Assembly: GCF_011305995.1 (NCBI RefSeq)
Contig: NZ_CP049910.1
Coordinates: forward strand, 3,844,001 to 3,908,000
DNA from: Diaphorobacter sp. HDW4A
GTDB lineage: Bacteria; Pseudomonadota; Gammaproteobacteria; Burkholderiales; Burkholderiaceae_C
DNA length: 64,000 bases
Direction: 5' to 3'
Positions 55,012 to 63,982 of this stretch are shown piece by piece. How positions within the stretch are numbered: position 1 is the first letter of the stretch; every line of letters starts with the position of its first letter. The notes beneath the pieces were generated by a model that was given only the letters and a program-made list of their open reading frames with translations, searched no databases and was not told the DNA's origin. Position numbers and translations under genes: made by a program.

Positions 55012-56031
55012 ATGAAAAGCTCCAAGGTTCACGCCATTGCCTCCCGCCCATACGCTATCCAACGCCGGCAATTTGCCGCACTGACTTCTCTCGGTCTGTT
55101 GGCCGCGTGCACCTGCATGCCGCACGCATGGGCACAGACAATCCACTGGCCCACCAAGCCCATCACCTTCGTCGTTCCGCAGGCCCCCGGCGGTGCCAAC
55201 GATGTGATCGCGCGCGCCGTGGCGCAAGGGCTGGAGAGCGCACTGGGTCAGCCCGTCATCGTGGACAACCGCCCCGGTGCCAACGGCAATCTCGGCACCA
55301 GCCAGGTCGCCCGCAGCACGCCCGACGGCCACACCTGGCTGGTCACCGCGCAAAGTGCCTATACCATCAATCCCGCGCTCTACAGCAGCATTCCGTTCGA
55401 TCCGATCAAGGACTTCACGCCAGTCATGCAGCTCGCGGTCGCGCCGTATCTGCTGGTGGTGAATCCCAAGTTCCCAGCCAAGAATCTTGACGAGCTCGTG
55501 GCCCATGCCAAGGCCCATCCCGGCAAGGTCGAATTCGCATCGGCAGGCAACGGCACGCTGAACCATCTGCTCGGCGAAATGCTCAAGACGCAAAAACACA
55601 TCGACCTGCTTCACGTGCCTTACAAGGGCGCATCCGCCGCCGCGACCGACGTGGTGGCCGGCCAGTTGCCGATGACCTTCGGCAGCTTTCCCGGTGTGAT
55701 GCCCTTCGTCGCAAGCGGCAAGCTGCGCGTGCTCGGCGTAGCCTCCGACAAAACCACCTCGCTCGCGCCCGAGATCCCTCCGCTCGGCAAAGACCTCGCG
55801 GTGACCTCATGGTATGGCCTCTTCGCGCCCGCAGGCACGCCTGCGCCCATCGTCAACAAGGTCCACGACGCTGTGGTCAAGGTGCTTGCGACGCCTGCGA
55901 TGCAGGAGCGCCTCAAGACCCTCGGAGCAGAACCCGTGGTCTCCGATCCGGCGAGCTTCAAGGCCTCATTGCCCGCCGAATTGGCCTACTGGAAAAAGGT
56001 AGTGAAAGAATCCGGCGCGCATATCGATTGA
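55012..56031 (+). CDS. Bug/TctC-family periplasmic solute-binding protein
   Basis: The 339-residue protein has an extended signal (RRQFAALTSLGLLAACTCMPHAWA), with Cys residues near the cleavage site and a twin-arginine-like RRQF. The Bug core follows: ITFVVPQAPGGANDVIARAV, VDNRPGANGNLGTSQVA and LLHVPYKGASAAATDVVAG. It differs clearly from the other Bug protein in the window. The ligand is unknown. It follows the IclR gene by 80 bases in the same direction and may belong to that regulon, or stand alone. It ends 13 bases before the convergent VOC gene. Confidence 0.9.
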   Translation: MKSSKVHAIASRPYAIQRRQFAALTSLGLLAACTCMPHAWAQTIHWPTKPITFVVPQAPGGANDVIARAVAQGLESALGQPVIVDNRPGANGNLGTSQVARSTPDGHTWLVTAQSAYTINPALYSSIPFDPIKDFTPVMQLAVAPYLLVVNPKFPAKNLDELVAHAKAHPGKVEFASAGNGTLNHLLGEMLKTQKHIDLLHVPYKGASAAATDVVAGQLPMTFGSFPGVMPFVASGKLRVLGVASDKTTSLAPEIPPLGKDLAVTSWYGLFAPAGTPAPIVNKVHDAVVKVLATPAMQERLKTLGAEPVVSDPASFKASLPAELAYWKKVVKESGAHID

Positions 56032-56044
56032 CGCGCTGAAATAC

Positions 56045-56524
56045 TCATCCGCGCCGCGCCTTCTCCAGCGTCGCGATGTCGAGCTTCTTCATCGTCATCA
56101 TCGCATCGAACATCCGCTTGGCGGCGACACGGTCAGGGTCGGTGAAGGCTTCGAGCAGCATGCGTGGGGTGATCTGCCACGAGATGCCCCAGCGGTCGCG
56201 GCACCAGCCGCATTCGCTTTCCTCGCCGCCATTGCCGACGATGGCGTTCCACAGGCGGTCCGTCTCCTCCTGATTCTCGGTCGCGATCTGAAAGGAGAAC
56301 GACTCGTTGTGCTTGAAGTGCGGCCCACCGTTCAGGCCCACGCAGGGGATGCCCGCAACGGTGAATTCGACCAGCAGCTCGTCACCCTGCTTGCCGTCCG
56401 GGTAGTCGCCGGGGGCGTGGTGCACTGCACCCACGCTGCTGTCGGGAAAGGTCTGCGCATAGAACTTCGCAGCATCAAGCGCGTTCTTCTCGTACCAGAG
56501 GCAGACCGTGTTCTTGCGGATCAT
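56045..56524 (-). CDS. VOC-superfamily (PhnB-like) protein
   Basis: The 159-residue protein resembles the PhnB/3-demethylubiquinone-methyltransferase-like glyoxalase-fold group: TVCLWYEKNALDAAKFYAQTFPDS, FTVAGIPCVGLNGGPHFKHNE, and CGWCRDRWGISWQITPRML. The start at 56524 has AGGAG 8 bases before it. The role is unknown; such proteins often bind metal but lack proven activity. Confidence 0.85.
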   Translation of the reverse strand: MIRKNTVCLWYEKNALDAAKFYAQTFPDSSVGAVHHAPGDYPDGKQGDELLVEFTVAGIPCVGLNGGPHFKHNESFSFQIATENQEETDRLWNAIVGNGGEESECGWCRDRWGISWQITPRMLLEAFTDPDRVAAKRMFDAMMTMKKLDIATLEKARRG

Positions 56525-56721
56525 GTCGATGTCTCCTGAAAGTGTGAGGGAACGGACCATTCTCCCGACATGAGCGAATCATTCAAGTCGTAGACCGCGC
56601 GCGTGCCATGGACTCTTGCCCACCTGCAATCGAGCCCCTCCTCAGCCACATCCTCAATGCGCCTTCAACGGGTAAACCCTCCCACACATCTGTCACGCCC
56701 TCGTCATACTGCGCAGGCCCA

Positions 56722-56737
56722 ATGTAATCGTTTACAT
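56722..56737. promoter_or_regulatory. LacI-family operator before the LacI gene
   Basis: ATGTAATCGTTTACAT is a near-perfect inverted repeat (14 of 16 bases symmetric) around a central CG, close to the general LacI-family consensus TGTAAnCGnTTACA. It lies 36 bases before the regulator ATG, so autoregulation, with control of the downstream transporter genes, is likely. The remainder of 56525-56773 shows nothing else. Confidence 0.7.
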
Positions 56738-56773
56738 GACTTCAACGAATTTGCAGGAAAACGGATAGGCTCC

Positions 56774-57832
56774 ATGCGCATACAAGACGTCGCCAAGGCT
56801 GCAGGTGTTTCCGTGGCCACCGTGTCGCGTGCTCTGAATAAGCCCGGCAAGGTAGCTGCCGAAACGCGCGCCCGCGTGGAGCAAGCTGCTGACCAACTCG
56901 GCTATACACCCAATGCGAGCGCCCGCACCTTGCGCACGCAGCGCAGCAAGGTGATCGGCGTGGTGCTGCCCACGCTGCTCAATCCCGTGTTTGCCGAATG
57001 CTTCGAAGGCATCGCATCGACCGCCGCCGCTGCAGGCTATGCAGTGCAACCATTCACTACCGAATACCAAGTAGAGCGAGAAGACCGCGCGGTGAACTCG
57101 CTGCTCGCGGGCAATGCGGACGGGGTCATTCTGGTCGTCTCCAACCCCGCCCGTTCGAGCGCGCTACAGCGGCTGGTTACCGCGCGCCTGCCCTATGTAC
57201 TGGCCTACAACCAGCACGCCAAGCATCCCTGTGTATCGGTGGACAACGCGGCCGCCGTGACCAGACTGATCGCGCATCTCACCTCACTCGGTCATGAACG
57301 CATTGCGATGGTCAGCGGCCAGTTGCAAGCCTCCGACCGCGCACGCCAACGCTATCGCGGCTACCGGCTCGGCATGAAACGCGCGGGCCATGAAGAACTG
57401 CCACTGATCGAAGTGCCGTTCGTCGAAACCGCAGTGCAAGAGCTGGCAACCCAGCTTGCGAATCAACCCGCAACAGAACGCCCCACCGCACTGGTCAGCT
57501 CCAACGACCTGCTCGCGATCCGCTGTATCCGCGCCGCGCATCTCGCAGGATTGAGCGTGCCCGAACAACTCAGCGTGACCGGCTTTGACGGCATCGCGCT
57601 TGGTGAAGACCTGACGCCGATGCTCAGCACCATCGTGCAGCCGAATGCCGAGATTGGCCAGCGTAGCGTGGAACTGCTCGCGCACGCCATGGCCTCCAAC
57701 GCGCCGCTGACTGCCGCTGCCAGCATCACGCTCGCGCACCGCTTCCGCACGGGCGAATCGTGCGCAGCGGCGCCCCCTTTCAAGCGTTCACACAACGAGA
57801 AGAAGACGGTGGGCCGCAAGCCGTCCGTTTGA
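56774..57832 (+). CDS. LacI-family transcriptional regulator
   Basis: The 352-residue regulator has an N-terminal HTH (MRIQDVAKAAGVSVATVSRALN) and hinge (TPNASARTLRTQRSKVIGVVLP), then a periplasmic-binding-like sensor (VSVDNAAAVTRLIAHL; SVTGFDGIALGEDL). The ATG at 56774 gives the classic start, whereas a longer reading adds 57 unrelated residues. It precedes the ABC-phosphodiesterase genes by 52 bases and shares their direction. It likely responds to the imported compound or a product of it. The final 20 residues are basic and atypical. Confidence 0.9.
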   Translation: MRIQDVAKAAGVSVATVSRALNKPGKVAAETRARVEQAADQLGYTPNASARTLRTQRSKVIGVVLPTLLNPVFAECFEGIASTAAAAGYAVQPFTTEYQVEREDRAVNSLLAGNADGVILVVSNPARSSALQRLVTARLPYVLAYNQHAKHPCVSVDNAAAVTRLIAHLTSLGHERIAMVSGQLQASDRARQRYRGYRLGMKRAGHEELPLIEVPFVETAVQELATQLANQPATERPTALVSSNDLLAIRCIRAAHLAGLSVPEQLSVTGFDGIALGEDLTPMLSTIVQPNAEIGQRSVELLAHAMASNAPLTAAASITLAHRFRTGESCAAAPPFKRSHNEKKTVGRKPSV

Positions 57833-57884
57833 CCAGTCTCCCCATCAACAACCTCCCGCCAACCGAATCAGAGGGTCCACTCCC

Positions 57885-58895
57885 ATGAAACACCACATCC
57901 AGCAACTCACGCGCGTCACGGCGCTGGCCTTGGGTCTCGTCGCCAGCAGCGCTTTCGCGCAGACCGCCATCTGCTACAACTGCCCCACCGAATGGGCCGA
58001 CTGGGGCACTCAGATCAAGGCCATCAAGGCCAAGACGGGCGTGACCGTTCCGCCGGACAACAAGAACTCGGGGCAGTCGCTAGCTCAGCTCGTTGCCGAA
58101 AAGGCCAGCCCCGTGGCCGACGTGACCTACGTGGGCGTGACCTTCGCCTACCAGGCCATGAAAGACGGCGTGGTCCAGCCCTACAAGCCCGCGCAATTCG
58201 CCGACATTCCCGAAGGCCTGAAAGACCCCGCAGGCCACTGGTTCGCGATCCACTCGGGCACCATGGGCTTCATGGTGAACGTCGATGCGCTCGGCGGCAA
58301 GCCCGTGCCCAAATCGTGGGCCGATCTGCTCAAGCCCGACTACAAAGGCCTCATTGGCTACCTCGATCCCGCATCGGCCTTCGTCGGCTACGTGGGCGCG
58401 GTCGCGGTCAATCAAGCACGCGGCGGCACGCTCGACAACTTTGGTCCGGGCATCGACTACTTCAAGCAGCTCAAGAAGAATGATCCCATCGTGCCCAAGC
58501 AGACCGCCTACGCCCGCGTGCTCTCGGGCGAGATCGCGATCCTGCTCGACTACGACTTCAACGCTTATCGCGCCAAGTACAAGGACAAGGCCAACGTCGA
58601 GTTCGTGATTCCCGCTGAAGGCTCCGTGGTCGTGCCCTACGTCATGAGTCTGGTGAACAAGGCGCCGCACGCCGCCGACGCGAAAAAGGTGCTGGATTTC
58701 GTGCTCTCCGATGAAGGCCAGACCATCTGGGCGAATGCCTATCTGCGCCCGGTGCGCAACATCGCCATGCCCAAGGACATCCAGGCGCGCTTCCTGCCAG
58801 CGAGTGAATATACACGCGCCAAGACCGTGGACTACGACAAGATGGCCGCATCACAAAAAGCATTCTCCGACCGCTATCTGAAAGACGTCCAGTAA
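57885..58895 (+). CDS. ABC transporter periplasmic substrate-binding protein (iron/phosphonate-type fold)
   Basis: The 336-residue protein has a Sec signal (MKHHIQQLTRVTALALGLVASSAFA) and the type-2 periplasmic binding fold seen in Fe(III), putrescine and 2-aminoethylphosphonate receptors. SGTMGFMVNVDALGG and SYMSLVNKAPHAA-like regions are typical (here VVPYVMSLVNKAPHAADAKK). The cluster context, with a GpdQ-type phosphodiesterase at the end, favours a phosphodiester or phosphonate-type ligand over iron. It opens a five-gene operon to 62421. Confidence 0.85.
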   Translation: MKHHIQQLTRVTALALGLVASSAFAQTAICYNCPTEWADWGTQIKAIKAKTGVTVPPDNKNSGQSLAQLVAEKASPVADVTYVGVTFAYQAMKDGVVQPYKPAQFADIPEGLKDPAGHWFAIHSGTMGFMVNVDALGGKPVPKSWADLLKPDYKGLIGYLDPASAFVGYVGAVAVNQARGGTLDNFGPGIDYFKQLKKNDPIVPKQTAYARVLSGEIAILLDYDFNAYRAKYKDKANVEFVIPAEGSVVVPYVMSLVNKAPHAADAKKVLDFVLSDEGQTIWANAYLRPVRNIAMPKDIQARFLPASEYTRAKTVDYDKMAASQKAFSDRYLKDVQ

Positions 58896-58913
58896 GGGCG
58901 ATCCAGAGGTTTC

Positions 58914-59729
58914 ATGCGATCCGGATTCCGTCCTTCACGCACGCTGCTGGCCGTTTGTGCGGCCCCCGCAGCGGCGTTCTTCGCGGCGTTCTGGCTGCTG
59001 CCGGTGGTGCGACTGCTCGCGCTGCCGGCAGAACAAGGCCTCGCCGCCTATTTCGTCGTGCTCACCAACGGGCGCTACCTGCAAAGCCTTTTGCAGACTT
59101 TGGGCCTGTCACTCGTCGTCACGCTGGCCACACTGGTGATTGGTGCACTCGTGGGCATCACGCTCGCACGCCAGCGCTTTCGCGGCAGGCAGTTGCTGCT
59201 GTCGCTGCTCACGCTGCCGCTGTCGTTTCCTGGCGTGATCATCGGCTTCTTCATGATTTTGCTGGGCGGCAGACAAGGCGTGCTAGCGGACCTCACCAAC
59301 AGTCTCGGCTGGGGCCGTGTCACCTTCGCCTATGGCCTGCTGGGCCTGTTCCTCGCGTATCTGTATTTCTCGCTGCCGCGTGCCATCGCCACCTACACGG
59401 CGGCGGCCGAGGCCATGGATGCACAGCTCGAAGAGGCCGCCCGCTCCATGGGCGCGTCGCGCTGGAACGTGGCGCGCGATGTGTGGATTCCCGAACTCGC
59501 GCCCACCACGCTCGCCTGCGGAGCCATCGTGTTTGCCACTGCCATGGGGGCGTTTGGTACAGCGTTCACTCTGTCGGCCAAATTCGAGGTGTTGCCCATC
59601 ACCATCTACAACGAGTTCACCAACTACGCCAACTTCGCGCTCGCGGCCAGCCTGTCGATTGCGCTCGGCGTGATCACCTGGGCCGTGCTGTGGATATCGC
59701 GCCGCGTGTCCGGCAGCGTCGCCATCTGA
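58914..59729 (+). CDS. ABC transporter permease 1
   Basis: The 271-residue inner-membrane permease has six hydrophobic helices (for example AAPAAAFFAAFWLLPVVRLL and TLGLSLVVTLATLVIGALVG). The EAA-type loop reads EEAARSMGASRWNVARDVWIPEL. It resembles the PotB/PhnU branch. It starts 18 bases after the binding-protein gene. Confidence 0.9.
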   Translation: MRSGFRPSRTLLAVCAAPAAAFFAAFWLLPVVRLLALPAEQGLAAYFVVLTNGRYLQSLLQTLGLSLVVTLATLVIGALVGITLARQRFRGRQLLLSLLTLPLSFPGVIIGFFMILLGGRQGVLADLTNSLGWGRVTFAYGLLGLFLAYLYFSLPRAIATYTAAAEAMDAQLEEAARSMGASRWNVARDVWIPELAPTTLACGAIVFATAMGAFGTAFTLSAKFEVLPITIYNEFTNYANFALAASLSIALGVITWAVLWISRRVSGSVAI

Positions 59730-59745
59730 AGGGGCGCCATCCATC

Positions 59746-60543
59746 ATGAGAAATGCAAGACAAGCCCCGCTTTCACTGATGCTGCTGACCGCGCTGGTCG
59801 CGGTGTTCATGCTCGCGCCCATCGCCCTGTCGGTAATGGCCGGCCTCGTCAACAACTACAGTGCCGGACTCAAGAGCGGACTCACCACGCGCTGGCTCTT
59901 CGAGGTCTGGGACAACTACGGGAACACCGTCGTCTGGTCGCTCGCGATTGCAGCGATGTGCGTGATCGGCAACTTGCTGATCGGCGTGCCCTGCGCCTAC
60001 ATGCTGGCGCGCACCCAGTCGCGCTGGGCGCGCCTGTTCGAGGAGCTGCTCACGCTGCCAGTGGCCGTTCCGGGCCTGGCCAGCGCGCTCGCGCTGATCC
60101 TCGCTTACGGCACGCTGCAGGGCTTTCGTCAGAGCTTCGCGTTCATCCTCGTCGGGCATATGGTGTTCACGCTGCCCTTCATGGTGCGCACCGTATCGTC
60201 CGCTCTGCAGAAGCACGAACTGCTCGCGCTTGAAGAAGCCGCGCGCTCACTCGGCGCGAGCTTTTCTCAGCGCTTTCTCGGCGTGCTCGTGCCCGCCGTG
60301 CTCCCCGCCATCATCGCTGGTAGCCTGATGGTGTTCACGCTGTCCGTCGGCGAATTCAACCTCACATGGATGCTGCACACGCCGCTCACACGCACCCTGC
60401 CTGTGGGCCTGGCCGACAGCTACGCGTCCATGCGCATCGAGATCGGATCGGCCTACACGCTGGTCTTTCTGGTGGTGATCCTGCCGGTGCTCTGGGCACT
60501 GCAGGCAGTGGGCACCCTGATCGGAAAACATTATGGAAATTGA
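59746..60543 (+). CDS. ABC transporter permease 2
   Basis: The 265-residue second permease is of the PotC/PhnV type. The EAA loop is EEAARSLGASFSQRFLGVLVP, and the helices include LMLLTALVAVFMLAPIALSV. The EAARS(L/M)GAS element is shared by both permeases of the pair. It overlaps the ATPase gene by 11 bases. Confidence 0.9.
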   Translation: MRNARQAPLSLMLLTALVAVFMLAPIALSVMAGLVNNYSAGLKSGLTTRWLFEVWDNYGNTVVWSLAIAAMCVIGNLLIGVPCAYMLARTQSRWARLFEELLTLPVAVPGLASALALILAYGTLQGFRQSFAFILVGHMVFTLPFMVRTVSSALQKHELLALEEAARSLGASFSQRFLGVLVPAVLPAIIAGSLMVFTLSVGEFNLTWMLHTPLTRTLPVGLADSYASMRIEIGSAYTLVFLVVILPVLWALQAVGTLIGKHYGN

Positions 60544-61576
60544 ACGCACGCGCATCGACATCGTCAACTGCGCCAAGACCTATGCCGACGGAACGCGCGG
60601 CCTGCAACCCACCACGCTGACTGTGGAGCCCGGCGAGGTGCTCGCGCTGCTCGGCCCCTCGGGCTGCGGCAAGACGACGCTGCTGCGCCTGATCGCCGGA
60701 CTCGAGTCGCCCGATGCGGGCAGCGTCATCCGCTTTGGCGACACCGATGTGACCCACACGCCCATCGAGCATCGCAACGTGGGCATGGTGTTCCAGCACT
60801 ACGCGCTGTTCCCGCAGATGACGGTGCAGGCCAACATCGGCTATGGCCTCAAGATCCGGGGCACGCCTGAAGCAGAACGCCAGCGCATCGTCGGCGAACT
60901 CGTGGACCTCGTGCGCCTCAACGGCCTTGGGAAAAAGCGCCCCGCCGAACTCTCGGGCGGCCAGCGCCAGCGTGTGGCCCTCGCGCGCGCCGTGGCTGCC
61001 AAGCCACGCGTGCTGCTGCTCGATGAGCCGCTCACCGCGCTCGACGCCAAGCTCAAGGAATCGCTGCGTGATGAACTCGCCGAGCTGCTGCGCCGTCTGC
61101 ACATCACGGCCGTTCACGTCACCCACGATCAACAGGAGGCGCTGGCGATTGCAGACCGTCTCGCGGTGATGCGCGCGGGTCGCATCGTGCAGATCGGCGA
61201 TGGCGAATCGCTGTACCGCACACCGGCCCATCCCTTCGTCGCAGCCTTTCTCGGCCGGGTGAACAAGCTGACCAGCAACGGCAGCGGCATGCTCGACCTC
61301 GGCGGCATCGCGCTTGTCTGCCCCACCGCGCAGGCCTCGGTTCTCGTGCGCCCCGAAGACATCCAGATCGGCCACGCCGAATCCGGCTGGGGCCGCGCCG
61401 AAGTGCAGCGCCGCAATTTCCTCGGTGACCGCGTGCAGCTCACGCTGAACGTCATTGGACAGGGCGCACTTCTGGCAGACGTGAATCGCGATCACGCGGC
61501 TCGCGAAGGCGAGGTGGTCGGCATCCGCATCGCGCCCGAACACCTGATGCCCATGATGGAGGACGAAGCGCCATGA
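60533..61576 (+). CDS. ABC transporter ATP-binding protein (PotA/PhnT-type)
   Basis: The 347-residue ATPase has Walker A LLGPSGCGKTTLLRLIAGLE, signature LSGGQRQRVALARAV and Walker B LLLDEPLTALDAKL. A C-terminal TOBE domain follows (PTAQASVLVRPEDIQIG). It overlaps both the permease gene (11 bases) and the phosphodiesterase gene (4 bases). The overlap with an enzyme gene suggests that import and hydrolysis are made together. Confidence 0.92.
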   Translation: MEIERTRIDIVNCAKTYADGTRGLQPTTLTVEPGEVLALLGPSGCGKTTLLRLIAGLESPDAGSVIRFGDTDVTHTPIEHRNVGMVFQHYALFPQMTVQANIGYGLKIRGTPEAERQRIVGELVDLVRLNGLGKKRPAELSGGQRQRVALARAVAAKPRVLLLDEPLTALDAKLKESLRDELAELLRRLHITAVHVTHDQQEALAIADRLAVMRAGRIVQIGDGESLYRTPAHPFVAAFLGRVNKLTSNGSGMLDLGGIALVCPTAQASVLVRPEDIQIGHAESGWGRAEVQRRNFLGDRVQLTLNVIGQGALLADVNRDHAAREGEVVGIRIAPEHLMPMMEDEAP

Positions 61577-62421
61577 ATTCCAGAAACGATAACGAGATGA
61601 CCCTGCTGCTTCAGCTCTCCGACCCACACATCCGCGAACCGGGCAAGCTCGCCTACGGACGCATCAACACTGCGCCCTATCTCGCGCAGGCCGTGCAGAC
61701 CATCCTGCATCAACCGCAGCGCCCAGACGCCATCGTCATCACCGGCGACCTCACGGACTTCGGCCGCGCCACCGAGTACGAGCACCTGCAATCGCTGCTC
61801 GCGCCGCTCGGTGATGTGCCGCTCTACCTGCTGCCCGGCAACCACGACGAACGCCAGCAGCTGCGAGCGAGCTTTTCGACGCATGCGTATCTCGGCACCG
61901 AAGGTTTCGTGCAATACAGCGTGCCCGTCGGCGAACTGCAGCTCGTCACGCTCGACACGGTCACCCCCGGCGAAAGCCACGGCACGCTGTGCCACCAGCG
62001 CCTTGCATGGCTTGAAGAAGAGTTGGAGAAGCAACGCCACAAGCCCGTCGTGATCGCCATGCACCACCCGCCATTCCAGACCCTCATCGGCCACATGGAC
62101 AAGATCGGCCTGCTCACCGGAGCCCCCGAACTCGAAGCCATCGTCGCCCGCTTTCCCAACGTGGAACGCGTGATCTGCGGCCACCTGCACCGCAGCATCC
62201 AGGTGCGCTTCGGCGGCACCATCGCATCGACCGTGCCCTCGCCAGCACATCAGGTCTGCCTCGACATCGACCCCAACGCTGCCTCGGCCTGGACGCTGGA
62301 GCCCCCGTCCTACGCGCTGCACGCGCTGCCCCAAGGCGGCCGCCTGGTCTCGCACCTCGCGGCCAGCGGCGCGTTCGAGGGGCCGTTTCCGTTTCATGAG
62401 GGCGGCAAGCTGATCGACTGA
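61573..62421 (+). CDS. GpdQ/CpdA-like metallophosphodiesterase
   Basis: The 282-residue calcineurin-like phosphoesterase has all binuclear metal motifs: LLQLSDPHIREPG (Asp and His), ITGDLTDFG, LPGNHDERQ, VIAMHHPPFQ and ICGHLHRS. The length fits GpdQ-type glycerophosphodiesterase (274 aa) and class III cyclic-nucleotide phosphodiesterase. There is no signal peptide, so it acts in the cytosol. Coupling to the importer suggests hydrolysis of a phosphodiester or phosphonate monoester taken up by the transporter. The start used is the ATG overlapping the ATPase stop; a second ATG lies eight codons later. Confidence 0.9.
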   Translation: MNSRNDNEMTLLLQLSDPHIREPGKLAYGRINTAPYLAQAVQTILHQPQRPDAIVITGDLTDFGRATEYEHLQSLLAPLGDVPLYLLPGNHDERQQLRASFSTHAYLGTEGFVQYSVPVGELQLVTLDTVTPGESHGTLCHQRLAWLEEELEKQRHKPVVIAMHHPPFQTLIGHMDKIGLLTGAPELEAIVARFPNVERVICGHLHRSIQVRFGGTIASTVPSPAHQVCLDIDPNAASAWTLEPPSYALHALPQGGRLVSHLAASGAFEGPFPFHEGGKLID

Positions 62422-62474
62422 AGACCATTGGATCGAAACGGCCACACGAGCAGACGCAAAGCCCCCAGCCATAA

Positions 62475-62506
62475 AAAAGCCCGTCGGATGACTCCAGCGG
62501 GCTTTT
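62475..62506. terminator. bidirectional Rho-independent terminator
   Basis: AAAAGCCCG (62475-62483) pairs with CGGGCTTTT (62498-62506) across a 14-base loop. T-runs flank both sides, so it can stop the phosphodiesterase operon and the convergent M20 gene. Confidence 0.88.
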
Positions 62507-62572
62507 CAATTTTGCAGCGAGGCGAAACTCTCTCAACAACAGTTCTTTGCACTGCCCGGCGACTCAGGGGGC

Positions 62573-63982
62573 TCAGTTTTTCTGAGCCGCCAGCATATAG
62601 TCCACCGCCATGTTCGACAGCGCGCGCACGCCGTAGATCATCGACGACTCGTCTGCGAAGAACAGTGGCGAGTGGTTGTTTGGGGCGGTGTTCGGGTCCT
62701 TGTCTTTCGGCGTGACGCCGAGGTAGAAGAACATGCCCGGCGCTTCCTGTTGGTAGAACGAGAAGTCTTCCGAGGCGGCGGACTTGGGCTGCACGCCGTA
62801 GTTGCCCTTGCCTGCCACGCGCTCGAGCGTGGGGCCCATCTGCGCGACGAGGTCGGCGGGGTTGACCACCGCGTTATAGAGCTCGACGACCCTCACCTTG
62901 GCCTTGGCGCCCGAGCTTTCGGCGATATGTTCGGCCGTGGTGGCGAGGCGCTTGTGGATGTCCTTCTTCATGCCTTCATCGTACGTGCGGATGGTGCCGA
63001 TCATCGAGACCTTGTCGGGGATGATGTTCATGCGGTTGCCACCGTTGATCGCGCCCACGGTGACCACCGCTGGCTCCAGCCCGATGTTGGCCTGACGGCT
63101 CACGATGGTCTGGATGCCGGTGATGATCTGCGCGCTCGCGACGATCGGGTCGACGCCGGACCACGGGCGCGCACCGTGCGTCTGCCTGCCGGTCACGTCG
63201 ATCCAGAACTGGTCCGCAGACGACATGGCCGGGCCCGGACGCCATGCGATGTAGCCGGCGGGATAGGCGCTCGAGACATGCAGGCCGAAGACCGCATCGA
63301 CCTTCGGATTCAGCATCACGCCTTCCTTGACCATCTGCTTGGCGCCCCAGATCTTCTCTCCATCGGGCTCGAAGGTGGCGGGCGACTCCTCTGCAGGCTG
63401 GAAGATGAACTTCACGCTGCCGGGCAACTGGTCCTTCATGCCGGCCAGCACTTCGGCGGTTGCCATCAGCATGGCGACGTGGGTGTCGTGGCCACAGGCG
63501 TGCATCACGTCCACTTCCTTGCCGAGAAACTGGCCCTTGGCCCTGGAGGCGAACGGCAGTTCGTTCTGCTCCTTCACCGGCAGCGCGTCCATGTCGGCGC
63601 GCAGCGCCACCACAGGGCCGGGCTTACCGCCCTTGAGCAGGCCGACCACGCCGGTCACTGCCACGCCGGTCTTCACCTCCATGCCAAGCTTGCGCAAGTG
63701 GTCCGCAACCAGCGCTGCCGTGCGCGTTTCGAGGTTGCCGAGTTCAGGATGTTGGTGGATGTCGCGGCGCCATGCGATCAGTTGTTGCTCGATGGCCTTG
63801 GCACGCTGGTCGATCTGCGCATGCAGCGTCTGCGCCTGCGCGCTCTGGATCGCGGCCATGGCGGCCTGCGGCGGTTGTTGCGCTTGAGCACCCGCCGAGA
63901 AGGCCAGCGTCATGAAGGCCACGAGCGCAGTGCGCTTGATGGCATTGTTCTTGCAAGAGGATTTACGGTCACTCTTTGTCAT
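62573..63982 (-). CDS. exported M20-family metallo-amidohydrolase (IAA-/hippurate-hydrolase type)
   Basis: The 469-residue enzyme has a signal sequence with hydrophobic core TALVAFMTLAFSAG and likely cleavage at AQA. The M20D catalytic features are ALRADMDALPVKEQNELPFA, MHACGHDTHVAMLMATAEV, and FQPAEESPATFEPDG (Glu pair). Family members remove acyl groups from amino-acid conjugates or act as aminobenzoyl-glutamate or hippurate hydrolases. Hippurate hydrolysis would supply benzoate to the box pathway, but this is only a context hint. GGGAG lies 8 bases before the ATG at 63982. The gene is complete within the window. Confidence 0.88.
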   Translation of the reverse strand: MTKSDRKSSCKNNAIKRTALVAFMTLAFSAGAQAQQPPQAAMAAIQSAQAQTLHAQIDQRAKAIEQQLIAWRRDIHQHPELGNLETRTAALVADHLRKLGMEVKTGVAVTGVVGLLKGGKPGPVVALRADMDALPVKEQNELPFASRAKGQFLGKEVDVMHACGHDTHVAMLMATAEVLAGMKDQLPGSVKFIFQPAEESPATFEPDGEKIWGAKQMVKEGVMLNPKVDAVFGLHVSSAYPAGYIAWRPGPAMSSADQFWIDVTGRQTHGARPWSGVDPIVASAQIITGIQTIVSRQANIGLEPAVVTVGAINGGNRMNIIPDKVSMIGTIRTYDEGMKKDIHKRLATTAEHIAESSGAKAKVRVVELYNAVVNPADLVAQMGPTLERVAGKGNYGVQPKSAASEDFSFYQQEAPGMFFYLGVTPKDKDPNTAPNNHSPLFFADESSMIYGVRALSNMAVDYMLAAQKN

